The notes below the pieces were generated by a model. That model worked only from the letters and a program-made list of their open reading frames with translations. It made no database searches and was not told the origin of the DNA. The translations under genes and the position numbers were made by a program. This document shows, piece by piece, positions 1 to 9,469 of a stretch of 64,000 nt of DNA (position 1 is its first letter; each line of letters begins with the position of its first letter). The stretch spans positions 1 to 64,000 of the forward strand of contig JADWOT020001818.1 in assembly GCA_036345935.2 (NCBI GenBank), read 5' to 3'. The DNA is from Taenia hydatigena (taxonomy: Eukaryota > Platyhelminthes > Cestoda > Cyclophyllidea > Taeniidae).

Positions 1-700
1 ACTGGACGAACTTAGGAATGGGCAGAGTCGGTGCTGGCGGTGTACTTACTGCACACTCGAGTGATATGACCATTTTCAACTTTGGTGTGTTCTTACTGAG
101 CCTTCGTGGAAGAAGGGTGCAAGTTAGCACGCAGATCACTGGGAAGTTAGTCTAGTCATGACCCACTGACCCCCCGATTCATCTCTTGACCAGCCACAAT
201 GCTTTCATGTTCGATCGCTACCCTCATAACATAGCGCTATTTTTCGCACACTATATTATTTGTGGCTTAAAATGCGTGCTGAACAAAGATGTGGGCTTTC
301 ACTGCTCCAACAGCTAATGTAAGTGCCTTATCAAGAAGTCATTGATGTCTCATTCCGTATGTCCAGCTTTAATCTCAATTACTGCTTTCCAATTCGCTGT
401 CCGCCATAATTGTTATATTCTTCAGGAAAACAGTGACAAATAGGATCTGTTCAACATGCATTGAGCATTCACTTAGATAGGGTTCCTCAGGTCGCAACCT
501 GTAAAGAGTGCCATCTTCTTCATCTTACCTTATCCAGCCTTCATCAAGATTGGTGCTGTGCATTTTATTTTCTTTTGCAATCCCACATTGCATTTCACCT
601 CACCTTCCTTCCCAATGAGTAGAAATGGCAGTCCTTTATTTGTTGGATATTTTTGCAGTGACCTAATTTGGCATAATAGATGCCTAGATTTTGTTTGTTT
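1..700. other. Gene-free stretch
   Basis: I see no coding exon, RNA gene or repeat that I can support here. The open frames are short and overlap on both strands. The left edge of duplicated block A probably falls at the right end of this stretch, but I could not fix the boundary by eye. Confidence 0.4.
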
Positions 701-1167
701 GGAATTCTTCTTACCTTGGTGCTGGCTTGTGTATGTCGAATTCTACTAGTCGGTGCGGTATCCATCGAAGTGCTAGTGAGGAGGAGTGAGGAAAGCATGT
801 GCATCCACCCTCTACGTGGACCTCTTATCGCAAACCATTAAGGTGGTACGAGCACAACATTGCTCTTTTCCCCATAAAAGCGGTACCCTAAACGGGGTAA
901 CAAGCATCACTCTCCTGTGCCTCAGACATTTGAGAGTCACTGCGCAGACGGGAACGAAAAAAGGGTCAGTAGAGCCAACGAAAACAGAGGAAGTGCTAAT
1001 TTAAATGGTGATCATATTTAAGTAGAAAATGCAGACACTGTTCTAGACTTTTTCCCTTTGACTTAAATGCTGTTTGTTGTTATATTAACCAAGGTTTTTA
1101 AATCCACACTGAGCTACTCAAATCTTTTTCTTCAAAAAAAGTGGTAGTTCTTAAATTGTAGTGGATA

Positions 1168-1371
1168 TCATCCTTGGCTGCATGCTGGCAGTGAGATTCG
1201 TGTCAAAATTTGGGAAAGGTGATTTAGCACATTAGAGGTTTTGATTGTAAGGTGCTGATCAAGACTTAAAAGCGACACAAAATATGGACCCAACTCTGCT
1301 AGAAATTGCCGCCGTCGCTTATGCAAGTAATTAATTAAACCACATAAAGCTCCGCCTCCATAACAATTCAA
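1168..1371 (-). pseudogene. Fragment of unrecognised downstream stretch H (copy A)
   Basis: A 67-codon open frame lies just downstream of the homeobox remnant on the same strand. Its second half, containing the string SLDQHLTIKT, aligns with 32580-32680 on the plus strand of block B' and with about 25580-25640 in copy C. The amino-acid pattern is better kept across the copies than a neutral expectation would suggest by eye, so this may be a decayed coding exon. I do not recognise the family. It could equally be 3' flank carried passively by the duplication. Confidence 0.35.
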
Positions 1372-1438
1372 TTTAATAGCTGCAGATTTTACGCCTGGCT
1401 TTTCACGAGAAAACCCTTAAAATACATCAATTTGTTCA

Positions 1439-1444
1439 TTTATT
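1439..1444 (-). terminator. Poly(A) signal of copy A
   Basis: AATAAA on the minus strand, at the position equivalent to the signals of copies B (7283-7288) and C (25328-25333). The surrounding sequence aligns across the copies. Confidence 0.6.
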
Positions 1445-3225
1445 CTTGGACAAATAAGGCACACAAAACGGCTGCCATCCGAACATGTTATGAGGACCAC
1501 GAAATATTTTGAACAGCAAAACACAAAAAACGGCGCTAAGATCAGTCTGCAGAAGCTTCATAGAGGAAGCCAATAACCCTCATTATCTCATTGTCTTATT
1601 ATGTCTTTACCATCTTGTTTTCGATCTGTTTCAGCACCTGATTGTGTTGCAGGTGTTTCGTTGCCAGAAATTTTTCCACCCTTCCTCTTTGTCTTGCAGC
1701 GCTGATTCTGGAACCATATCTTAACCTAGCAGAGAAGTTATTAGTGTTGCGAGTATAGACGACTCAATCGTAGACAATTATTCACTAAACACCAGTAGCT
1801 GTTTGATAGACAATTTCAACTAACATCTTAATGCTTGGCCAACCTGAGTCTCCGTCAAGTTGATGCGACGCGTCAGTTATTTGCGTTCATGCACATTGAT
1901 GTAGTTTTTCTTGTTGAAGCATTTTATCATCTTACAAATTTGGTACAGAGTAAAGAGGACCCTGCGTCTGCCCTGCCTCAATGCCTCAGACACTACCTGG
2001 CGCACCTGAGGCTGTTCCGCGGTTGGCGGTGTAAAGAAGTTTCCTGAATCGGGCATTGATGCCGTGGCAACAAGTTGCTGCAGGAGAGAGTAAATTAAAA
2101 TTGAGGAGACGCTTGCGAGAGATGTTGACATAGGCATGGTGGTAGCAACGGTGGTTGTGCTTACGATTGTGACAGCTGTTGATTTAACTTTGACAAGATG
2201 TCAAATAGGAGTGGGTTTGTTGCTGAGAAGATCGAAAATTGCAGTGGTATTTTGAGGATGGCCTGAGCATCCAGCTCGCTTTGGAGGTAAAGGCATGCCG
2301 ATGCAGGATGTCTGTTGTATTACAGATTGAGTACTGTATGACAGAAGTAGCCTTGTCAATTTTTAATCGCTTCCGTGGCGAAAGATTTATTAGGGTTTGT
2401 TTGTTCCCATAATTGTTTTGTCGTGAATGCACAAGGTGAGGATCGGGTCTTGAAAATACAAGAGATTTAGCCAGAGCGAAGACCATTTCTTTTACTTCTT
2501 GTGACGTGGAAGGTGTTTCTTGTTCCACTCGCTGCTGCACGTATGCTATCAAAGTCGGTAAGGCTAGTCGTTAGGGATGCGAGTTTGTCTCTCCCTGGGG
2601 TGCAATCAGGCGTTCCGCCTTAGGTGCACCTGTAAAAACAGACCGGAATAAGAACGCTTGTATTTACATGTAGCTAAATGTTTCCTCTACACTAATTTGG
2701 ATCAAGGGCTTTTTAATGTTGAGTGTGCTGTTTCGAGCATGCAATTGGGTTTTGTTGGATGCCAACCCTGCTGGCTCGACTGGGTGTGAATATGTGGCCG
2801 TTGGGACGGCTTCACGAAGATCAAGAATAGCCATGCCACTGATGAGAAGAATTGTACCAAAGTTCCATAATGCTATCCCTGACCGATATGCGAATAAGGA
2901 AAAGTAGTAAGTGTGAGGGAATGATGCAGATCTACTTTTACAGTAAGTGTGTCAGATATGCCATTGTGACTGCAAAAAGAACAGCTTCAAAGGACAGCAA
3001 GTAAGTCCAGCTCCAAATCATGATGACCGAGGGATGGAAATGGTGATAAAGTTCAAAAGCTAGAGGCACAAATGTATGCGAACAAGATGATGTGCAAATA
3101 GGGTGGTACATAAAGAGTGATCAAGTTCTTTGATAAGCAATACTGTTGTCTTGCAGCGTTGTTAGATATTATAGTTGATCAGGTTCGAGGAGGTCTAAAG
3201 TGTTTTTCACTACAAATGTGGAAAT
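1439..3225 (-). pseudogene. NK2-like homeobox pseudogene, copy A
   Basis: This is a decayed three-exon copy of the gene at 7680-9343. The exon 1 equivalent (about 3225-3143) keeps a TN-like motif, VVKNTLDLLEP, but the start ATG has become ATT, an in-frame TAA follows the motif and the intron 1 donor GT is gone. The exon 2 equivalent (about 2629-1844) keeps its acceptor and donor but is frameshifted between about 2137 and 2184. It also has a TAA at 1877-1879, at homeodomain position 33. The exon 3 equivalent (1725-1588) still encodes VKIWFQNQRC followed by a basic tail, with Tyr54 changed to Cys. An AATAAA lies at 1439-1444. These lesions rule out a normal product. The family would be a sequence-specific nuclear transcription factor. 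Confidence 0.85.
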
Positions 3226-3990
3226 GATGACATCGTGACTGAATTACTTGCCGTATATATAGGCTACAAGATCCAATAAAATTTCGTTTATTTTGGGTCA
3301 GACAAATAAGAATCGCGAGTCTTAATCGTGTCGAATCAACTGCTCGCAACGACGTCATGTCATGCTCAATTGTTGCACATGAGTCTGACTCATCAGGAAT
3401 GACAGCTAATCGTCGTACGACTTAAATTAATGTCAGCAAAGTAGTATCTACGACCTACGCTTGAATAGTCGTTTATAGGTCTGATTGATCATCTACCACG
3501 GAAATCGAGGCCTGGGCAGCGATGATGATGATGTTCACAGCCAGTTATCAAACTGTCCATTCTGAGGCTTCTGCACACTTCGACGTTCGAAATCAACTCT
3601 GTCTGCGGGTTCGTCATCCTGTAGCACGCAAAATCGGACGCATTCGAGTTCATAGCACAGGGGTGGGGGTCATGTGGATCACAGCAACAAATGCAACACC
3701 TCTAAATCAGTGGAAAAATAGTGCACAGAACTTACAATATTGCATTGTAGACCGATACAAAAGCGGCGCCAGCAACTCTATCACCATGAGATGCTGAAGA
3801 ACGGCATTGACCTAGCGATTTCTACCTTTTTTTCGATCCCTTATTTATACTGGCAAGAGCTAAGTGATCACCTCTGTTTAAATCGTAGTTTTCAATGCCG
3901 GGATCGTTCGCGTCTAAAGGCGTTGAAGAAGAAGCATCACACAAGTGTGGTTATTCAACAGTATGAAAGCCACTTTCAAAGAATCAGGTA
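3226..3990. other. Conserved 5' flank of copy A
   Basis: This is the upstream flank of the homeobox remnant. A TATATA-rich stretch lies near 3254-3262, where copy B has its TATA box. A CCAAT-like string follows near 3275. About 3325-3740 match about 11300-11700 in block B. The short GAT-triplet run at 3521-3534 is a minor simple repeat. I see no gene. Confidence 0.5.
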
Positions 3991-4690
3991 ATTCTAGATG
4001 TCGCTGAGTTTTGAACATAGAGTATTCTAGTTTTCGTCAGGCAACCAGTTGCAAGCTCTCATGTGTCCGACTATACAAGCCTCATCAACCAATGCGATGA
4101 AAGTGTCCGGTCACTCACATCTGCACGACCTATCTTCATGCCTGAAATGACCTCGACAGATCATGAGTTCTCTTCACTATGGCTACAAAATTGCAACTGA
4201 ATTGTTTAGGAAGGGTACCCAAGAACGAGTTGGAGAGAGATGCATCTTAAAAAACTGTTTTAACAGCAAAGGCCATCAGTTTGCACGAAAACTTGTTCGT
4301 AGTCTCCTTTGTGAACGGTTTCTAGAAAGATCTGAAATTCAACAAAACAAAGTTGTGCGTGGATGGATCCTCGCATTCGCATAGGTCAGCTTGATGTTGG
4401 AGTGGGTGCGGCAGCCCAAAGGCAACACTTAACACTTATTTTTCCATTCACATCCTGCCTGTCAGCTGATTGTGAGAATTATCTCGATCTTTTGACTAGC
4501 TTGTTTGGCTGGCTTAGGTGGCATTGTGCCTTTCCACACTATATTGATCCCTAAGATCAGAACGTTGGAAGAAGCGAGGTTGGTAGCACAGCCCACACTG
4601 CCATCCTACTTGGTCGGTGGGACATCTACCCCACAGCCAGTAGTAGATCGTAAAGTTGAACTGTCGACGTGCTTACCCTATAAGGCTTAA
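3991..4690. other. Spacer between blocks A and B
   Basis: Only short overlapping open frames are present, for example 4163-4384 on the plus strand. None shows a recognisable domain or a second copy in the window. I see no gene. Confidence 0.35.
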
Positions 4691-5370
4691 GCATTTGAAA
4701 CAGAATGAAATTAGGCGCCCTCACAGTGACAATAGCCAGTTGCTTTCTAACTAAACGTTGTTTGTAGTACATGTTGGTAAAAATCCTATCGCATCCACCT
4801 TTGCCTCCGTCAAGTCAGTTAACGTTTAAGTTTTAAAATCGAGGTAGAAAGTGGACCCATATTTGCTGTCATGGTTTGCTTTTTGCGGATCTTTTGATTG
4901 CGCGATGAATCACCCTGCAACATTGCAAAGGTGTTATGGAGAGCATCCACTCTTCAAAAACAGGCGCGGATAGCCAAGCACTCGAAAGCGTGTCGTACTG
5001 TCTTAAGAGATCGCACGATCTCACTATCACTGTCACATCCCCAACCTCTTCCTAAACTGCATGTATTCGGTTGTCTGGGCTTGACTCTAGACAATATTAG
5101 TGAGGATAGGTTAAATGATTCGGATGTGAATAAAATGGAAGCGCACTAGTTTCAGTTGATATTCAGGGGTGAATCGGCTATTAAATGCACGTTTATTTAG
5201 CCTGCGCATCCGCAGAATTGTATATTTAATACTTTTGACTTTAATCACTCATTTCGTTTGATAAAAATACCTCTGACCAAGTCAAAGTGCCATGCAAGAG
5301 ATGAGACTACTCTGATTAAGATGTACTTAGTGATTGGCTTGACATGACAGAATGTTTAATTGTTTGGTTC
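4690..5370 (+). pseudogene. Unrecognised conserved stretch E, copy 1
   Basis: This region aligns with the reverse complement of 34280-34905. The match covers several hundred bases, including the strings around 4790-4830, 5020-5065 and 5100-5150. In the frame of the 83-codon ORF at 4898-5149, the string LNDSD followed by NKM is largely kept in the other copy at 34482-34525. That suggests a decayed exon transcribed towards the homeobox copy B. No ATG-to-stop model with plausible splice sites emerged, and I do not recognise a family. It may be coding debris or only duplicated intergenic DNA. Confidence 0.4.
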
Positions 5371-5379
5371 TTCTTATTT

Positions 5380-6590
5380 TATGTCTATTTTGATGAGAGT
5401 CGTTGGAGTCAAACAGTGGGGTGGTAGCCACTTTATCAATGCTATCTGAGTCCAGGTTGCAAGCGTCTATGCAAGCATCTGCAAAGGTTAGCTGTGAGGC
5501 TGATTGTTTGGACTCGGTCGCTAAAAACAGGGGATACAGGCATTTGTTACTCTCCTTAGGTAATAAAACTGCTATATAATACCAAATCCCTAAGTGCAGA
5601 ACCTAACTAACGCACTTCTGCCTGTCTTAAAGCAACTTAAAGCCGATGCTGTTCGTATTTTCTCGAAGCATTGAGGTATGTGCAGCAATTGGAGGCTATT
5701 TTCAAGACGAAGGACAAGAGGTACTTTGCCGACGTGCAGTGCAGCTGAGTCTACTGGCACGTCTCACTAGTTCATTCCAGAAGCCAGTGGAACCGACGAA
5801 AACAAGAGAATAATTTGGAACGGAGCAGCTACTATTCCGGACTTTTTCCTATTTAGTCGAATGCTGTTTGTTATGCGACAAAACACAGCTCGAATAAATG
5901 TACTTCGAGTCACTCAACTCTTCTTTAAGAAATGTCAATTTCTAATCTAGTATAACTGTTATATTTGGCTATGGAGAGACGTCATGGTTTAGAGTTATCG
6001 TTATGCGATAACGGTAAGGTAATTAAAGGGCACATCACTGCAGTCAAACACGATAGCGAAATTCCCCTGCAATTTTGCTTTGCGATGTCACTTTCCTTCC
6101 TTCGAATCCAACGCTCTCTAAATGGATCGGTTGCTTGCCCAAAATTGTGAGAATCAAAACATGGCACGTAAAGTTCACTTAACAATGGATTAGGTGAGAT
6201 ACAACCACTTTTGCGTCCCGCTGGAGTAACGCATAGAGTAATTATTGAAACGATGCAACTCTATTTTATTCCTTGCGGACACTGCGACCTTTCCATTGAA
6301 GTTTAGACGGTTTTCGATGTAAAGCCCTTTCCATACATGCCTGCAGAGTAAATACAACGTACCACAAAACGTTCGCTATTGCGAGGTCAGCATGCGTTAA
6401 CGCGCGGCCTGAGTAGCTTCAGTCGTCCCTCGATCGCCAAGTGCTGACGCATCTCCCATGCGATGCTTACACAGGTTTCATACCTGACTTATTTAATGTT
6501 CGCAAGAGAGGGTAGGAGTTCGTCCCGATGAGCGATCAGACTCCATGTTGTGGTTATCAAATGCTGTGGTAGTGAATGGTCGATGTGTAA
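5380..6590. other. Spacer within block B
   Basis: About 5760-5960 match about 950-1165 of block A, and 6361-6425 match 34178-34250 of block B'. The open frames at 5965-6185 overlap on opposite strands and look spurious. I see no gene. Confidence 0.4.
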
Positions 6591-6598
6591 AGGGGACT

Positions 6599-6990
6599 TC
6601 AAATTTTCTCTTCGCCGATATTAAATGTGTAGTACCTTACCGGAAATGGTCGAAGTGGTACACCTACGTAACAAGGTCCCATTAGCCCCAATTTTTTTAT
6701 GAAAATTGCTTCTATTATTGCAGCAGAAACTTCTTCCTTCCACACCTTTGCGAAGTGTCTGCAATAACCTGGCAGCTTAAAAGTGGGCGCTGAATGATGG
6801 TGGTTGATTGAGGCCACGTCTGAAAATGAGATTATGAAGGACTGTAGTTTGTCCTCTCGACAGAACTTTTTCTTTTCATCTCGGTCTCTCTCAATCTCTC
6901 TTGCAGCTTCATTTGCTAATACCCCATTCAGTTGGCACCAATTCATGGGTGTTTTGGGTACGAGTGAGGCCAGTTGAAGTTGATTTTGAA
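6599..6990 (-). pseudogene. Unrecognised stretch H downstream of homeobox gene (copy B)
   Basis: A 115-codon frame at 6599-6946 is rich in charged residues near its start (REIERDRDEKKKFCRED). It lies about 340 bases past the poly(A) signal of the homeobox gene, on the same strand. It aligns with 32680-33080 on the plus strand of block B', where the reading frame contains a similar KRFCRE string but is interrupted by a stop and shifts. Frame-level similarity hints at an ancestral coding exon. No domain is recognisable, and splice sites that would make a full gene were not found. Confidence 0.35.
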
Positions 6991-7282
6991 CTGAGCCCTA
7001 CACCGGACCCAACACCTTCAAAGGTATAATGCGAGCTCTGAAACAGATGCGAATGATTTGCAATCAAATTGCTTAGCCTTATTTGCAAGGAAAATAAATA
7101 ACTGGCCTTTTACATTGACTGGATGGCAACATCTGCCATGGGCGCCTATCGCCCAATCAAAGGCTAATTTCAATGTTTTCTACAGCTCGAAAACGAGTTA
7201 GGTTATACTGCTTGCGCAATTCATTTTAGCGACTTCCCACTTCACGCATAGCTCTTCATGAGAACAACTTTAAAGTCATCAA

Positions 7283-7288
7283 TTTATT
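7283..7288 (-). terminator. Poly(A) signal of homeobox gene B
   Basis: AATAAA on the minus strand, 392 bases past the stop codon at 7680-7682. The position is conserved with the signals of copies A and C, which supports its use. Confidence 0.65.
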
Positions 7289-7679
7289 TTTAAAACTCAA
7301 ATCTACAAGGCAGCTGCCATTGAGGCAGGCTGTGAGGACCACAAAAAGGTAAAACACCAACATCACAGCCACTCCATGAAGGATGGCTAAGGCCAGTCTG
7401 CAGACGCTTCATAGAGAAAGCGAATAACTCGCTTTGTTATTCTCACATAGTTCCTCATATCCTCGTCTCCATCATTCTGCATTTGGTCAAATTCAGCAGC
7501 AAGCTTATTTTAAGACCACTCCACCAGCATCCTAAATTGCTGCTTTTGCCTAGGCAACAAGTCGCCATCTTTTACTGAAGGGGCATGTCTCGATGTTATT
7601 GTTGTTTGCTGGGGGCCCTGTTTGGATTGGAAACTCTCAGTAGTTCCACAGCTGTCACTGAGTCTGCCGATCCACGAGC

Positions 7680-9343
7680 TTATTGATGGAACGCTTCTCT
7701 CTTTATGTTATGAGCGTCTGGCTGTGCTAGAGACGCCTCATTGCCAGATTTTTCGCCACCAGCCCTCCTTGCTTTGTAGCGCTGGTTCTGGAACCATATC
7801 TTAACCTAACAGAATGTCACAAGCATGACAAAATTTGACAACTCAATCGTAGATAATCAATTGGTCCACACTAATAACTGTCAAAAAACAGTCTCTTTGA
7901 TACTCTAATGCTCGACCAACCTGAGTCCCCGTCAAGTTAATGCGACGTGCGAGTTCTTCGCGTTCATGCGCATTGATGTACTTTTTCTTCTCAAAGTATT
8001 TCATCATCTTACCGATTTGGTAGGGAGTGAAGAGAACTTTGCGTTTACCCTGTCTTTGTGCCTCAGATACTATCTGACGTACCTGAGGCTGTTCTGAGGT
8101 CGGTGTTGTAGAGAAGCTTGTAGAATCAGGCATAGATGCCGTGGCAGCAAGTTGGTGGAGAACAGAGTAATTTTGAAGTAATAAGGCATTCGTAGGAAGA
8201 TGTTGACAGGCATTTAACGGTGCGAACGATTGCTGCCCCAGTGGTTGCAGTGGCTGCTGACTTACCATTGACAAGATTTCATATAGGGGTGGGTTCGGTG
8301 CTGGGATGGCCGGCGACGTAGTGGTAGCTTGACGTTGAACTGAGCTTTCGCCTTGCTTTGGAGACAAAGGCATGTTGGTGTAGGATGTCTGTTGTAGTGC
8401 AGGCTTTGGCGTGCTATCCAATTGCGGACTGCGTGGAGGAAATACAGGCATTGCCCATAAGATATCCGACTCATTAGAAGCAGCCTCATCAATTTTAAGC
8501 AATTTTGGTTGCGAAGGATTCAGTTGGGTTTGCTTGTCTTCACTGTTTTTCTGTCGCAAACACATTAAAGGGGAATCAAATCTTGCAAACACTGAAGACT
8601 TAGACGGTTCAAAGACCGTCTCTTCCCCCCTTTGTGATATAAGTAGTGCTGCTCGTTCTACTCGCTGTTGCACGGCAGCTAACGAAGTTGATAAGGCAAA
8701 TTCTTGGGGATGCGAGATTGTCTCCTCCTCAGGTACAACTGGGGCTTCCGTATTTGAGGCACCTGTAAAACAAAATGACTGGAATTAGAACGCATGACCC
8801 TGCATGCAATTAGATGTTAGTTCCACATTTATTTGGATCAAAGACTTATTCATGTCAAGTGTGCTATTTTGAGCATGCATTTGGGTCCTGTATGACGCCA
8901 CTTCAGCTGGTTCGACTGGTTGTGAATGCTTTGTCGTTAGGACGGCTTTGCGATGGCTGGAAATAGCAATGCCACCGATGAGAAGCACTGTGAAAAAGTC
9001 CTTGAGTGTCAACACTGACTGATGTGCGAGTGTGAAGAAACCTGGTGTAAAAGATGACATAGAGCTTTTTGTACAGTAAGTACGTGAGGCATGCCACTGT
9101 GACTGCAGAAAAGGACACCCTCGAGGGACAACAAATGATTCCATCCTTAACTCATAGTTGCCGAGAGTCAAAACATGGTAAAAAGTACAAAAGCTTGAGG
9201 CACAAATGTGTGCAAACAAGGCGAAACATAAAGAGTGATAAAGTAAATTGATGGACAATACCGCTTGCTTGCAGCGTTGCCAGATGTTGGGGCTGTTCAG
9301 GATCTAGGAGGCCCAAAATCTCTTTTACCGTAAAGTTTGACAT
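7680..9343 (-). CDS. NK2-like homeobox transcription factor, intact copy B
   Basis: The model has three exons: 9343-9262, 8762-7921 and 7805-7680 (introns 499 and 115 nt, both GT-AG). Phases agree and give 349 aa. The start is the first ATG, about 58 bases below a TATA box. Residues 4-14 (FTVKEILGLLD) resemble the TN/eh1-like repression motif of NK-2 proteins. A Pro/Gln/Ser-rich linker follows. The homeodomain is at about 265-324 with exact 60-residue spacing: Phe8, Phe20, Trp48, Phe49, Gln50, Asn51, Arg53 and the NK-2 hallmark Tyr54 are present. Oddities are Met at position 16, where Leu is usual, and Gln52 where NK-2 proteins usually have His. Intron 2 splits the homeodomain between residues 44 and 45. 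The C-terminal tail is only 25 residues, shorter than the frame left in copy D. It should bind DNA in the nucleus and may act as a repressor; targets are unknown. The divergence is unusual, so expression is unproven, but every frame and splice site is intact. Confidence 0.82.
8785..9258 (-). other. Long open frame inside intron 1 of homeobox gene B
   Basis: A 157-codon open frame occupies almost all of intron 1, in a frame different from exon 1. It starts from a non-ATG codon. The corresponding intron of dead copy D also keeps a 127-codon frame (28868-29251). Near the exon 2 acceptor, the peptide pattern LIQIN or LTQIN then VE or AE is shared by B and D, and partly by A. It contains one hydrophobic stretch, FFTVLLIGGIAIS. 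It may be chance or an alternative exon. I do not claim a product. Confidence 0.2.
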
Positions 9344-9400
9344 GATGAAATTGTGACTACACAGTTCTGCGCCGTTTTCATGAATGAATTACTTGCTGCA

Positions 9401-9406
9401 TTTATA
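9401..9406 (-). promoter_or_regulatory. TATA box of homeobox gene B
   Basis: TATAAA on the minus strand, 58-63 bases upstream of the ATG at 9343. An ATTGGC (inverted CCAAT) follows upstream at about 9418-9423. The surrounding bases align with a TATATA stretch in copy A and a lost box in copy D, so the element is part of the ancestral promoter. Confidence 0.55.
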
Positions 9407-9469
9407 AGCCTTAAAAGCCAATAAAATCTGTTTTCGGTCAAACCAATGCGGTTCGAATGTCTTTGATCC

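Larger units (their letters stand above)
720..3990 (-). repeat. Segmental duplication block A (NK2 block)
   Basis: This block aligns by eye with block B. Positions about 950-1165 match about 5760-5960, the homeobox gene remnant matches 7283-9343, and about 3325-3740 match about 11300-11700. The block therefore carries flanking DNA as well as the gene, as expected of a segmental duplication and not of a retrocopy. The introns are present in both copies, which supports DNA-level duplication. Divergence is substantial, with many substitutions and small indels, so the event is old. Confidence 0.7.

Noticed and set aside
7843..8673. 276-codon open frame read as a complete gene
   Set aside because: Its first codon is GTG, and the frame runs through the intron 2 donor at 7920 into intron sequence. 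The true product joins exon 1 (9343-9262) and the homeodomain end (7805-7680).
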